This document shows, piece after piece, positions 25,497 to 33,298 of a DNA stretch of 40,799 bases. How positions within the stretch are numbered: position 1 is the stretch's first letter; every line of letters begins with the position of its first letter. The notes under the pieces are model-generated. The model was not told the origin of the DNA and searched no databases. It saw only the letters and a list, made by a program, of their open reading frames with translations. The stretch spans positions 1-40,799 of the forward strand of contig JBBQJT010000032.1 in assembly GCA_038326165.1 (NCBI GenBank), given 5' to 3'. The stretch is from JAEUUM01 sp038326165. GTDB lineage: Bacteria > Bacteroidota > Bacteroidia > Chitinophagales > Saprospiraceae. The position numbers were made by a program, and so were the translations under genes.

Positions 25497-25970
25497 ATGA
25501 CAAAAAAAATTTTATTAGTTTGCGCAACAAACTCCATCAAAAGCCAGATTGCCCAAGGTATGATCCAACATTTTGTAGGTCGTTGGGCGAAAGTTTATAG
25601 CGGTGGCGTGAAAGAAGGAGCATTGAATCCATTGGCCGTAGAAAGCATGGATGATGTAGGGCTGGACATTTCTGGTCAATCGCACCATTACACTGAAGAT
25701 TATGACAATGTTTTGTTTGACTTCATCATTACACTAGACAGTGAGTCAAGAGAACTCATGCCATATGCAGGCGGAGGTGCCCTTAAAGGAATTACAAACA
25801 TTGAAGATCCTATTTTAGATGGATCAAGTAATGACAAGGCCAGAATGAATAAATGCCGTGACGCAGTGCGGGACTATTGTCGAGTTTTCTGCAAAATGCA
25901 CTTTACAGGTGTCAAAGCAAACCCAAAGGGTAAGGCTCCAAATAGAAGAGGACCAAAGAAAAAAGATTGA
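25497..25970 (+). CDS. Arsenate reductase/LMW phosphatase-like protein with altered P-loop
   Basis: A 157-residue protein with the fold signature of low-molecular-weight tyrosine phosphatases and ArsC: ILLVCATNSIKSQIAQGM at 5-22 corresponds to the usual VLFVCxxNxxRSxxAE. The nucleophile Cys9 is kept, but the P-loop arginine expected six residues later is Lys15. An acid-like IEDP (102-105) sits where the general acid Asp lies. The resolving cysteines of thioredoxin-linked ArsC are not seen. The C-terminus is a lysine- and arginine-rich tail (about 140-157) that could bind nucleic acid or acidic partners. Activity is doubtful; a binding or regulatory role is possible. It stops 20 bp before a tRNA gene. 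Confidence 0.75.
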   Translation: MTKKILLVCATNSIKSQIAQGMIQHFVGRWAKVYSGGVKEGALNPLAVESMDDVGLDISGQSHHYTEDYDNVLFDFIITLDSESRELMPYAGGGALKGITNIEDPILDGSSNDKARMNKCRDAVRDYCRVFCKMHFTGVKANPKGKAPNRRGPKKKD

Positions 25971-25990
25971 GCTCTTTCACGAAATTATCG

Positions 25991-26064
25991 GGCTCCGTAG
26001 TTCAACTGGATAGAATATCAGATTTCGGCTCTGACGGTTGAGGGTTCGAATCCTTCCGGAGTCA
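25991..26064 (+). tRNA. tRNA-Arg (anticodon UCG)
   Basis: The 74-base gene folds as a full cloverleaf. The acceptor GGCTCCG pairs with CGGAGTC (one G-T). The D-stem is GTTC/GAAT, the anticodon stem is TCAGA/TCTGA with loop TTTCGGC, and the T-arm is GAGGG-TTCGAAT-CCTTC. The anticodon TCG (26025-26027) reads CGA and, by wobble, other CGN codons. The discriminator is A, and the 3' CCA is not encoded. Confidence 0.95.
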
Positions 26065-26073
26065 CATGGATTT

Positions 26074-26102
26074 AAAAGAGCCACCTGATGGGTGGCTTTT
26101 TT
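26074..26102 (+). terminator. Rho-independent terminator after tRNA-Arg
   Basis: AGCCACC (26079-26085) pairs with GGTGGCT (26091-26097) around TGATG. The outer A-run pairs with the T-run, and TTTTT follows on the plus strand. It probably ends the transcript of the phosphatase-like gene and the tRNA, and may serve both directions weakly. Confidence 0.9.
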
Positions 26103-26141
26103 ATGTTTTGAACAAAAAGTCATTTTTGAGCTTTTAATTTC

Positions 26142-26600
26142 ATGAAATTGATACTTCTTTACACTATTTCAATGTTGATTGTCTCTTGTAAACCAAAACC
26201 ACAAACAAATACTATTATGATAACCGCTATCGATTCAAAACTCAATGTTCTAGGGTCAGAGCTTATATCTTGCTGCATGAATCCGATAACAGGATTTTAC
26301 AGAGATGGCATGTGCGCTTCTTACCCAAATGATCCAGGCTCTCATATAGCGTGTGCAGTTTTGACCAAGGAATTTTTAGAATTTTCAGGGAGTTGTGGCA
26401 ATGATTTATCAACACCTGCACCCGAATATGGTTTTCCTGGTTTACGTCCTGGAGATCAATGGTGTTTGTGTGCCTCAAGATGGAAGGAAGCTTATGATGC
26501 AGGCAAAGCACCCTTGCTAGTTTTAGAGGCAACACATGAAGCTATGCTACAAATTGTGCCATTGAGCACGCTTAAAAAATATGCATTCAAAAGCCAGTAG
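26142..26600 (+). CDS. DUF2237 family lipoprotein
   Basis: The protein is 152 residues. Residues 33-150 match DUF2237 closely: NVLGSELISCCMNPITGFYRDGMC, then CAVLTKEFLEFSGSCGNDLSTP, PEYGFPGLRPGDQWCLCASRW and VLEATHEAMLQIVPL. The family is of unknown function with several conserved cysteines. Unlike most members as I recall them, this one begins with a lipoprotein signal (LIVSC, Cys16), so it should sit in a membrane facing the periplasm. A second in-frame ATG at residue 26 would give a cytosolic form. The ATG lies inside the palindrome AATTTCATGAAATT. Confidence 0.85.
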   Translation: MKLILLYTISMLIVSCKPKPQTNTIMITAIDSKLNVLGSELISCCMNPITGFYRDGMCASYPNDPGSHIACAVLTKEFLEFSGSCGNDLSTPAPEYGFPGLRPGDQWCLCASRWKEAYDAGKAPLLVLEATHEAMLQIVPLSTLKKYAFKSQ

Positions 26601-26608
26601 CTTGACTT

Positions 26609-29488
26609 TTAATCAACTACCAGCTCTATCGTTTCAGTCAATTTAGCTATCTGAAAATTCACTTTATACTTTCCTTTCAAAAGGTAGTATTTGTTGTCGT
26701 CCTTTTTGATAATTTCAATTGGATCAACACCCTTTTTGATTTCCTTATTGAGCAATTGCATATACTTTGTAACTATATTTTCGTCTAGCCACAAATGGTA
26801 ATTCAAATAATGAAGTCCCTTGCCCAAGCTTAAATCCTCAGAATACAAGACCATATCGCCCTGACCAATCACCGACATTTTGATTGACGATGGCTCTGAG
26901 ACAAAAACAGGAATAACCACCCTTGGCGTGTCCATAGGAATATAAGAGGCGTATTCTTTTCCCCAACTACCTGAGTAGTTGATGGTATCTGTTGGGAATA
27001 TATGAATTTTTTTGGAGAGGATGGATGAATCCAATTGCTGTAATTCCTTCAATCTTAGAATATACAGTGACCTCCCGTGGGTACCAATCAAGAGTTCCTT
27101 TTCTCTAGCTTGCACAACGCAATCATGCACTGGAGTTGCCGGCAAATCTTTGAAACCAGCATTCCAAGTGCCTCCTTGATCCAAACTGACATACAAACCA
27201 TGATCGGTGCCAACATAGAGCAAATTTGAGTTTGTGGGATCTTCACGGATTACATTTATTGCTTCGGTTGGGAGTCCTTTTGCAATATTTTTCCATTTTT
27301 TGCCAAAATCATTAGAAATGTACAAATATGGCGTAAAGTGATCATTTCGATATCCATTCAAACTGACAAAAACCCTTGATTTTTCATGACTTGATGCAGT
27401 TATTCTGCTCACCCACAATCCTTTAGGAAGATCACTAGTAATATCAAGCCATTCTTCACCACCATCTTTAGTGAAAGAAATTTTACCATCATCAGAACCA
27501 GTATAAATCAAACCAAATTTTAAAGGAGATTCGCTAATTGAGGTTAAAGTCCCAAATGGCACATCACCCTTTTGGCCGCCATTTGTAAGATCCAATGAAA
27601 TAGGGTCCCACTTTTTACCCTGATTCAATGATCTATACAGTCTCTGAGCACCCATATAAATTACATCTTGGTTATGCGTTGACAATTGAATTGGGGTTTG
27701 CCAGTTGAATCGCAAGGGTCTTTCGTTTAATTCATGCTTGGGAGTTATAAATTTAGAAGATTTTGTTTTGGTATTAATTTTAAAATAATTTCCAAACTGA
27801 AATCCTGTATAAACAGTTGAATTATCTCTATTGTCAATTGCAACTTGCATCCCGTCGCCACCTAACAATTCCTTGTATGAATTTTCGCCAGAATGTTGCC
27901 ATCCATTATCAACAATGGAATTACTACTTCCTACCCAAACCCCATTATCTTGCAACCCACCATATACATTATATGGATCAGCATTGTCAACTGCAACTGC
28001 ATAAAATTGTCCAACGGCTGGTGAATTGCACTTAGTCCAAGTTTTTCCATAATTGTAACTGATATTGACTCCACCATCATTGCCATTTATAAGATGACCT
28101 GGTTTTTTATCGTTGACCCACAGTGCATGATGATCCACGTGCATATTGTTTGCATCCATTGAACTCCATGATTGACCTCCATCTTTTGAACTCAATAATG
28201 GGTAACCTAAAATAAAAACTCTGTTGTGATTGCCAGCTTCCACTCTGATTTGCGCAAAATAATATCCGTAGGTATTGTAAACACCATTGAGGTATTTTTG
28301 ATTTTTCTTTTGCCATGTTTTTCCATCATCTGTGGAGCAATATACCTCAGCACCAATGATAGGCTCGTCAGAATTAAATAATGCACTGTTTGCATCCTCA
28401 GTGTATTCCGCAATTGTTGGAACAGTTATTTTATTCGAAACAATCATATTTCGAATTTCCTTGACTGAATACTTTTCTGGAAAATTGTTTGATGACAAAT
28501 AGCTTTTAATTTTCTTGTCGGGCAGTGCGAGGAATTGTTCCTTTGTCATATTCTTTAGCTCGGCGGTCGTGAGTTTATCTTCAATCTTTTGTTTTGGATC
28601 CTTGGGTCTTTTATTCTGATTATCAACGACAGCATATACATAGTTTTTGCCATCGGAACCTTTGCTCATTGCCAAACCTATTCTGCCGCAGCCTTCACCC
28701 AAATTAAAACTCTCCAAACGAAGCCAGCTCTGACCCGAATCGGAACTTTTGTAAATACTTGATTCTACTCCACTTTCATTAAGATTCCAAGCTGTTCTGC
28801 TCTTATCCCATAAGGCGGCATACATTTGTTTGTTATCATTGGGATCCAATATAAGATCAATTGCCCCAGTATTATCATTTACAAATAGAACATTTTGCCA
28901 ATTGGCGCCACCGTCGCTTGTCGTATACACACCACGAGCGCTTGATGATGTGTACAAGTGACCTAGCACTGCAACATACATACGATTTGGATCGCTTGGA
29001 TCAATGACAATTCTACCAATGTGATGACTATCACTTAAGCCTTTGTGCTGCCATGTTCTACCTCTATCCTTTGAAAGATATATACCATCTCCACTGTAAC
29101 TTGATCTACTTGAATTATTTTCTCCTGTTCCTACCCAAACATTTGATGACTTCCAATCAACTGCGATGTCTCCTATAGTCATAACTGACTCCTGGTCAAA
29201 ACATGGCTGAAAGCTTTGACCGTTGGTGTTGGTGTACCACAATCCGCCAGAAGCATACGCCACGTAAAATTCCGTAGGATCTTCAGGATTAACATCGAGA
29301 TCAACTACTCTCCCACTCATTACAGTAGGACCAATTGAGCGCAATGGAATTTGATTAAGTAAACCAGAACTGGCCAAATTCTTCCGAGTTTCTACATTTT
29401 GCATCCTTTCTAAGGGACTTGTTGGAACGGGTTGGCTGTAACAGTAAAAAGACAAAAGTAAGAGGGGAAGAAAGCTAAAACCTTGCAT
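26609..29488 (-). CDS. Secreted BNR/sortilin-like repeat protein
   Basis: An exported protein of about 959 residues. It starts with a signal peptide (GFSFLPLLLLSFYCYSQP). Many repeats of the Asp-box/BNR kind follow (SKDRGRTWQ, TSDGGANWQ, SSDSGQSWL, STDDGKTWQ, SKDGGQSWS, YNYGKTWT, LDQGGTWN). These form a VPS10/sortilin-like beta-propeller, a fold often annotated as glycosyl hydrolase without proof of activity. A lysine-rich insert of roughly 100 residues (NKRPKDPKQKIEDK to about TVPTIAEYTED) interrupts the propeller. No T9SS sorting domain is seen at the end. The start is the ATG at 29486-29488; the frame is open 27 codons further upstream, but those run through a -7 box. Confidence 0.82.
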   Translation of the reverse strand: MQGFSFLPLLLLSFYCYSQPVPTSPLERMQNVETRKNLASSGLLNQIPLRSIGPTVMSGRVVDLDVNPEDPTEFYVAYASGGLWYTNTNGQSFQPCFDQESVMTIGDIAVDWKSSNVWVGTGENNSSRSSYSGDGIYLSKDRGRTWQHKGLSDSHHIGRIVIDPSDPNRMYVAVLGHLYTSSSARGVYTTSDGGANWQNVLFVNDNTGAIDLILDPNDNKQMYAALWDKSRTAWNLNESGVESSIYKSSDSGQSWLRLESFNLGEGCGRIGLAMSKGSDGKNYVYAVVDNQNKRPKDPKQKIEDKLTTAELKNMTKEQFLALPDKKIKSYLSSNNFPEKYSVKEIRNMIVSNKITVPTIAEYTEDANSALFNSDEPIIGAEVYCSTDDGKTWQKKNQKYLNGVYNTYGYYFAQIRVEAGNHNRVFILGYPLLSSKDGGQSWSSMDANNMHVDHHALWVNDKKPGHLINGNDGGVNISYNYGKTWTKCNSPAVGQFYAVAVDNADPYNVYGGLQDNGVWVGSSNSIVDNGWQHSGENSYKELLGGDGMQVAIDNRDNSTVYTGFQFGNYFKINTKTKSSKFITPKHELNERPLRFNWQTPIQLSTHNQDVIYMGAQRLYRSLNQGKKWDPISLDLTNGGQKGDVPFGTLTSISESPLKFGLIYTGSDDGKISFTKDGGEEWLDITSDLPKGLWVSRITASSHEKSRVFVSLNGYRNDHFTPYLYISNDFGKKWKNIAKGLPTEAINVIREDPTNSNLLYVGTDHGLYVSLDQGGTWNAGFKDLPATPVHDCVVQAREKELLIGTHGRSLYILRLKELQQLDSSILSKKIHIFPTDTINYSGSWGKEYASYIPMDTPRVVIPVFVSEPSSIKMSVIGQGDMVLYSEDLSLGKGLHYLNYHLWLDENIVTKYMQLLNKEIKKGVDPIEIIKKDDNKYYLLKGKYKVNFQIAKLTETIELVVD

Positions 29489-29518
29489 ATTGATATATCT
29501 TAAAATGAGAATTTTGAC

Positions 29519-29526
29519 CAAAGATA
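29519..29526 (-). promoter_or_regulatory. -7 box for the BNR-repeat gene
   Basis: TATCTTTG on the minus strand fits TAnnTTTG and predicts a leader of about 27 nt to the ATG at 29488. It supports the shorter start chosen for that gene. Confidence 0.45.
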
Positions 29527-29550
29527 TGTTACAGCTTTCATGAAATAAAA

Positions 29551-30300
29551 TCAGTAGCGAATTCCCCAAAAATATGGCTCTTCTTCCATACGTTTTGCTT
29601 TGATGTAGTCCTCCACCAACTTATTGTATTCTGCACCATTTATCACCTTGGACTTGACTTTCTTCAATGGCTCAAAATGAGATCCACGGGGAATTTTACT
29701 GACACGATCGGCTGTGTATGTTTGTGCACCATTATTCATATCAAGCTCCAGAATCATTCCAGGCAAACCACAAAAGAATTCTGGCCCTGAACTCATTGGC
29801 AAATCTAATGCAAACCACACTTCAACAGTTTTGCTGAACACCGTATCTCTCCAAGTTGCGTTCATGCACAAGTATCCGGCAACTTCCTTCAAATCATTAC
29901 TAATTTTCCAGGCTTGACATTTCAAACTGTCATTAATCGTGTAGTTTTTGCCCAAAAAATTAAGGAGCATCTTAGATAGCCCATCTTTGAAATTTCTATT
30001 AATTTCATAGCTTTCCCTCTTCCATGAATAATTATAATCGCTGACTTCGGCCTTTTCTTCTGATTCTATAAATTTTGATTGGTTATTGTCAAAAAACAAG
30101 GTACAATAACTTTTATACTCCCTTTTGTTTCCAGAAGTATATGCCATTTTCTCTTTTTGCTGTTTGCTCAGATAGTCAAGTGAATTCATTTTTTTTGACC
30201 AGTTACTGATGGTCAGGTACCTTATTTCGGTTATTGAATCTTGGCTCATTGATGGATACAGAAAACCAAAGGCTAAAAAGACGGTAATTATATATTTCAT
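29551..30300 (-). CDS. GLPGLI family protein
   Basis: A 249-residue exported protein with a signal peptide (IITVFLAFGFLYPSMSQ) and the family signature GLPGMILEL at 178-186, preceded by the typical VWFALDLPMSSGPEFFCGLPG. GLPGLI proteins are a Bacteroidota family of unknown function, often encoded just after a TonB-dependent receptor-like barrel, as here. It starts 15 bp after the stop of the 939-residue barrel gene, so the two are probably co-transcribed and may act together at the outer membrane. Confidence 0.92.
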   Translation of the reverse strand: MKYIITVFLAFGFLYPSMSQDSITEIRYLTISNWSKKMNSLDYLSKQQKEKMAYTSGNKREYKSYCTLFFDNNQSKFIESEEKAEVSDYNYSWKRESYEINRNFKDGLSKMLLNFLGKNYTINDSLKCQAWKISNDLKEVAGYLCMNATWRDTVFSKTVEVWFALDLPMSSGPEFFCGLPGMILELDMNNGAQTYTADRVSKIPRGSHFEPLKKVKSKVINGAEYNKLVEDYIKAKRMEEEPYFWGIRY

Positions 30301-30315
30301 GAAAAATGAATCTAA

Positions 30316-33135
30316 TTAGTGAAAAAACATCGTGCTCTGCTTCTTGAGCTTATCGTCAAATCCCCTTACATTGTAGGTAAAACTCAGCATAAAGTACCTT
30401 GCAAGTGTCGGAGCAATTGTTCTATTAACAAAGTTTTGACTGGCTGTTTGGTTAATAAATATGCGCTGATTCAGCAAGTCAAATGCTGCCAAACGGCATT
30501 CAATTCTATTCGTTTTTCCCAGCAATCTCCTGACAGATGCATTCCATATTGGTATGGTTCTGTTAAAATTAAATTGGTCATTTTTAAATAAGGTGTAATC
30601 AAAATTGCTTTCCAAAAATGTCTTTGGCATAAATTGCCATTTAACAGAGGAGCCTAAGCTGTGGTTTATAATATCCTGGTTTTGCTCTTTTTGTATTGAG
30701 TAATTGATTTCGTTAAATCGCAAATTGCCATTAAAACCCAAAATCAACTTGTTACTTGGTGTCAAGTTAAAACCCAATCTCATGGAATAGTTATTGCTAT
30801 TGGTTTCATTTCGGACTCCATTAACAAATGCAGGATTACTTTGAAAACTTGCGTCACCTCCGAGGTTCATAGAAAGTTTTGTCTTGATTATTGGTATATC
30901 TGACCAAAGATAGAAGCTCAAATCGGTACCTCCGCTTAGATTTTCTGGTCTTGAAATTGTTCTTATTCTTGAACTATCAATAAAATCTATATTTTGGCTG
31001 TAAATAATCTGAGAATCAAAAAAGGAATAATTGGACGAAAATCCCATACTGCCAAATGATGATTCTCCCCAATGATTGGCATCAAATCCAAAAGAATGGC
31101 TCAAAGCTGGGGAAAGATCCGGATTGCCTATGGTTACAAAGGCAGGATTATTAATAATTGGAACTGGCTGCAAATCATTGAAACTGGGTTGCTGAACCTT
31201 GTATTGATAATCCAAACTCAAATAATAATTGTTGGCAGGCTCCCAACTCAAATCAGCCATATAAACAAGATTATCAAAGTTTCTATTAACCGGAACAGCC
31301 AAGACAGGCTCTCCCTTGTCTCTTGAATATTCACCTTGAAGGTTAATGCGCTGCAAAGCTCCGCCAAATGCCAAATTCACGCCCTGATAACTGTATCGTA
31401 AGGTGCTCCCAAATCGATTGTAATTGATCTTGTTGTCAAAATATACACTGATTGAATCTACAGGAATTGGGCTATCCAATACATTTTCAGCTTGTCTGTT
31501 TACGCTGTTTGCATTATTGGAATGGTTGAAAAAACCTTCGTAAAACCATTTTTTGCTTATTGGCTCTGTGTACAATAAACTTGTTTTTAACTCTCTAAAA
31601 TTTACATTTCTATCGTTCAAAAGTCGAACTTGTTCAGAAAAATTAGTTGCATTAAAAAACTCATTCAAGGAAAACAAGCTTTCTTGTTCGTCTGATTGAT
31701 TCCCATTCAAGCCTCCACTTACAGCAAAGGATCTTCCCTTTTTCTTGAATTTTCGCCTAAAAATTGCAGTAGAACTATAGTTTATTGAGTTTTGATCATT
31801 GCTATTGTCTAGATTGAATGCGTTGGCATACCCATTCTCAGAGTTGGTAAAAAATTGATTTTGTTTGTAAACATCTTCTCTTTTACTCAAGCGAATATTA
31901 CCCTTCACAATGAGCAAATTATTTGAGTCCAATTTGAATTCTGCCCGTGTGTTGAATTGATGATTGCTTCTAAATTCATCTCTTGCTAAGGTGTCGGTAT
32001 TCTTGAAGGACGCATCTGACAAAAATGTTTCTCTCAAACTGAATTGATCAAGGTTCAACTGTGTTTGGTTGTAAAAGTAATTGGCGTTGAACTTTACTTT
32101 TTTGACATCCAGATTGTAATTGGTACCAATTCCATGATTTTTTGTGAAACCTCTGCCGTCAAAACTATTTAAGAAATCGCCGCCAAAAGAATAAAAACGA
32201 TTCCCTGAATTAAATCCAAAGTCTCCGTTGTCTCGGTCTCCAAAAGCACTTTGACCTTTGAATTCGCTATAATCATCCCAGTTGACTCCAGTTTCGTTAA
32301 TGTTATTGGCATAAGCAATTACAGAAAACTGAGAAATTTTATCAAATTTATTAATATTTCCTCTTGTAGCCCATCTGTCCTCTGTACCAGCTCCTATGGT
32401 TACTTTCCCGAAAGTCCCTTTTTTGAATTCATCTTTGAGTTCAAGGTTCATGACTTTGTCATCCTTGCCATCATCAATCCCGGTAAGGTTGGCTTGTTCA
32501 GACTTTTCATTAAAAACTTGAACTTTTGAAATCGTTTCGGCGCCCAGATTCTTAGTCGCCGACTTTGGATCATCAGCAAAAAATGTTTTGCCATCTACAT
32601 AAAGTCGCTTGACATCCCTTCCTTGAGCTTTAATATTTCCTTGTGCATCAACATCGATACCGGGCAATCTTCGCAGCAGATCCTCAACTGTAGAGCCAGG
32701 AGGCACTTTGAATGTGGTTGCATCATATTCAATGGTATCTCCCTTAATACGCAGTGGAGCCTTGGCTGCCTTGATGACAACTTCCATCAAATCATTGGAA
32801 ATCGGTTGGCAAATAATCTTGCCCAAGTCAACCAATTCTATTTGTGAAATTGAAATATTCTTTTGTGCAGGCAAAAAACCCAAGTAGGTTAACTTGAGCG
32901 TGTATGCTTGATTTTTTACATTCTTGAATATAAATTTACCATTTTCATCGGTACGTGTATAATTCAATAAGGTCGAATCTTTTGCGCTCAACAACATCAC
33001 AGTAGCTCCAACCAAACTCTCTTGAAGTGTATCTAAAGCAATGCCCTTTATATCGATCCTATTGGGTTGTTGGGCTAGAATTTGCAATGAAAAACCGAAA
33101 CAGAAAACTACTGCCCAAAGCATTTTTTTTATCAT
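30316..33135 (-). CDS. Outer-membrane beta-barrel, TonB-receptor-like, with carboxypeptidase-regulatory domain
   Basis: A 939-residue outer-membrane protein. A signal peptide (VVFCFGFSLQILAQQ) is followed by a carboxypeptidase-regulatory-like domain (about 28-112, IKGIALDTLQESLVGATVML). A plug-like region (about 135-225, LLRRLPGIDVDAQGNI and VKRLYVDGKTFF) and a long barrel with alternating aromatic strands complete it. No clear TonB box was identified. The protein belongs to the Bacteroidota barrel family usually found with GLPGLI proteins. The last strand is followed by a polar tail of about 15 residues (GFDDKLKKQSTMFFH). The ligand is unknown. Confidence 0.88.
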   Translation of the reverse strand: MIKKMLWAVVFCFGFSLQILAQQPNRIDIKGIALDTLQESLVGATVMLLSAKDSTLLNYTRTDENGKFIFKNVKNQAYTLKLTYLGFLPAQKNISISQIELVDLGKIICQPISNDLMEVVIKAAKAPLRIKGDTIEYDATTFKVPPGSTVEDLLRRLPGIDVDAQGNIKAQGRDVKRLYVDGKTFFADDPKSATKNLGAETISKVQVFNEKSEQANLTGIDDGKDDKVMNLELKDEFKKGTFGKVTIGAGTEDRWATRGNINKFDKISQFSVIAYANNINETGVNWDDYSEFKGQSAFGDRDNGDFGFNSGNRFYSFGGDFLNSFDGRGFTKNHGIGTNYNLDVKKVKFNANYFYNQTQLNLDQFSLRETFLSDASFKNTDTLARDEFRSNHQFNTRAEFKLDSNNLLIVKGNIRLSKREDVYKQNQFFTNSENGYANAFNLDNSNDQNSINYSSTAIFRRKFKKKGRSFAVSGGLNGNQSDEQESLFSLNEFFNATNFSEQVRLLNDRNVNFRELKTSLLYTEPISKKWFYEGFFNHSNNANSVNRQAENVLDSPIPVDSISVYFDNKINYNRFGSTLRYSYQGVNLAFGGALQRINLQGEYSRDKGEPVLAVPVNRNFDNLVYMADLSWEPANNYYLSLDYQYKVQQPSFNDLQPVPIINNPAFVTIGNPDLSPALSHSFGFDANHWGESSFGSMGFSSNYSFFDSQIIYSQNIDFIDSSRIRTISRPENLSGGTDLSFYLWSDIPIIKTKLSMNLGGDASFQSNPAFVNGVRNETNSNNYSMRLGFNLTPSNKLILGFNGNLRFNEINYSIQKEQNQDIINHSLGSSVKWQFMPKTFLESNFDYTLFKNDQFNFNRTIPIWNASVRRLLGKTNRIECRLAAFDLLNQRIFINQTASQNFVNRTIAPTLARYFMLSFTYNVRGFDDKLKKQSTMFFH

Positions 33136-33298
33136 ACTAAAAGTCCTTGATCTTTACTAATACGAAATAATTAATTAAAGTTTAACCAGCACGTTGAAAA
33201 TAGACCAAAATCCTTATCCTTAAGACACACACAAACAATAAGATCAAGTTTGCACAATGTCGCAAGCACTTGTGAGATTAGCAGTAGCACTAATGAAA

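Noticed and set aside
29489..29569. N-terminal extension of the BNR-repeat protein
   Set aside because: The 27 extra residues run through a -7 promoter box, overlap the GLPGLI gene end and precede a good signal peptide.
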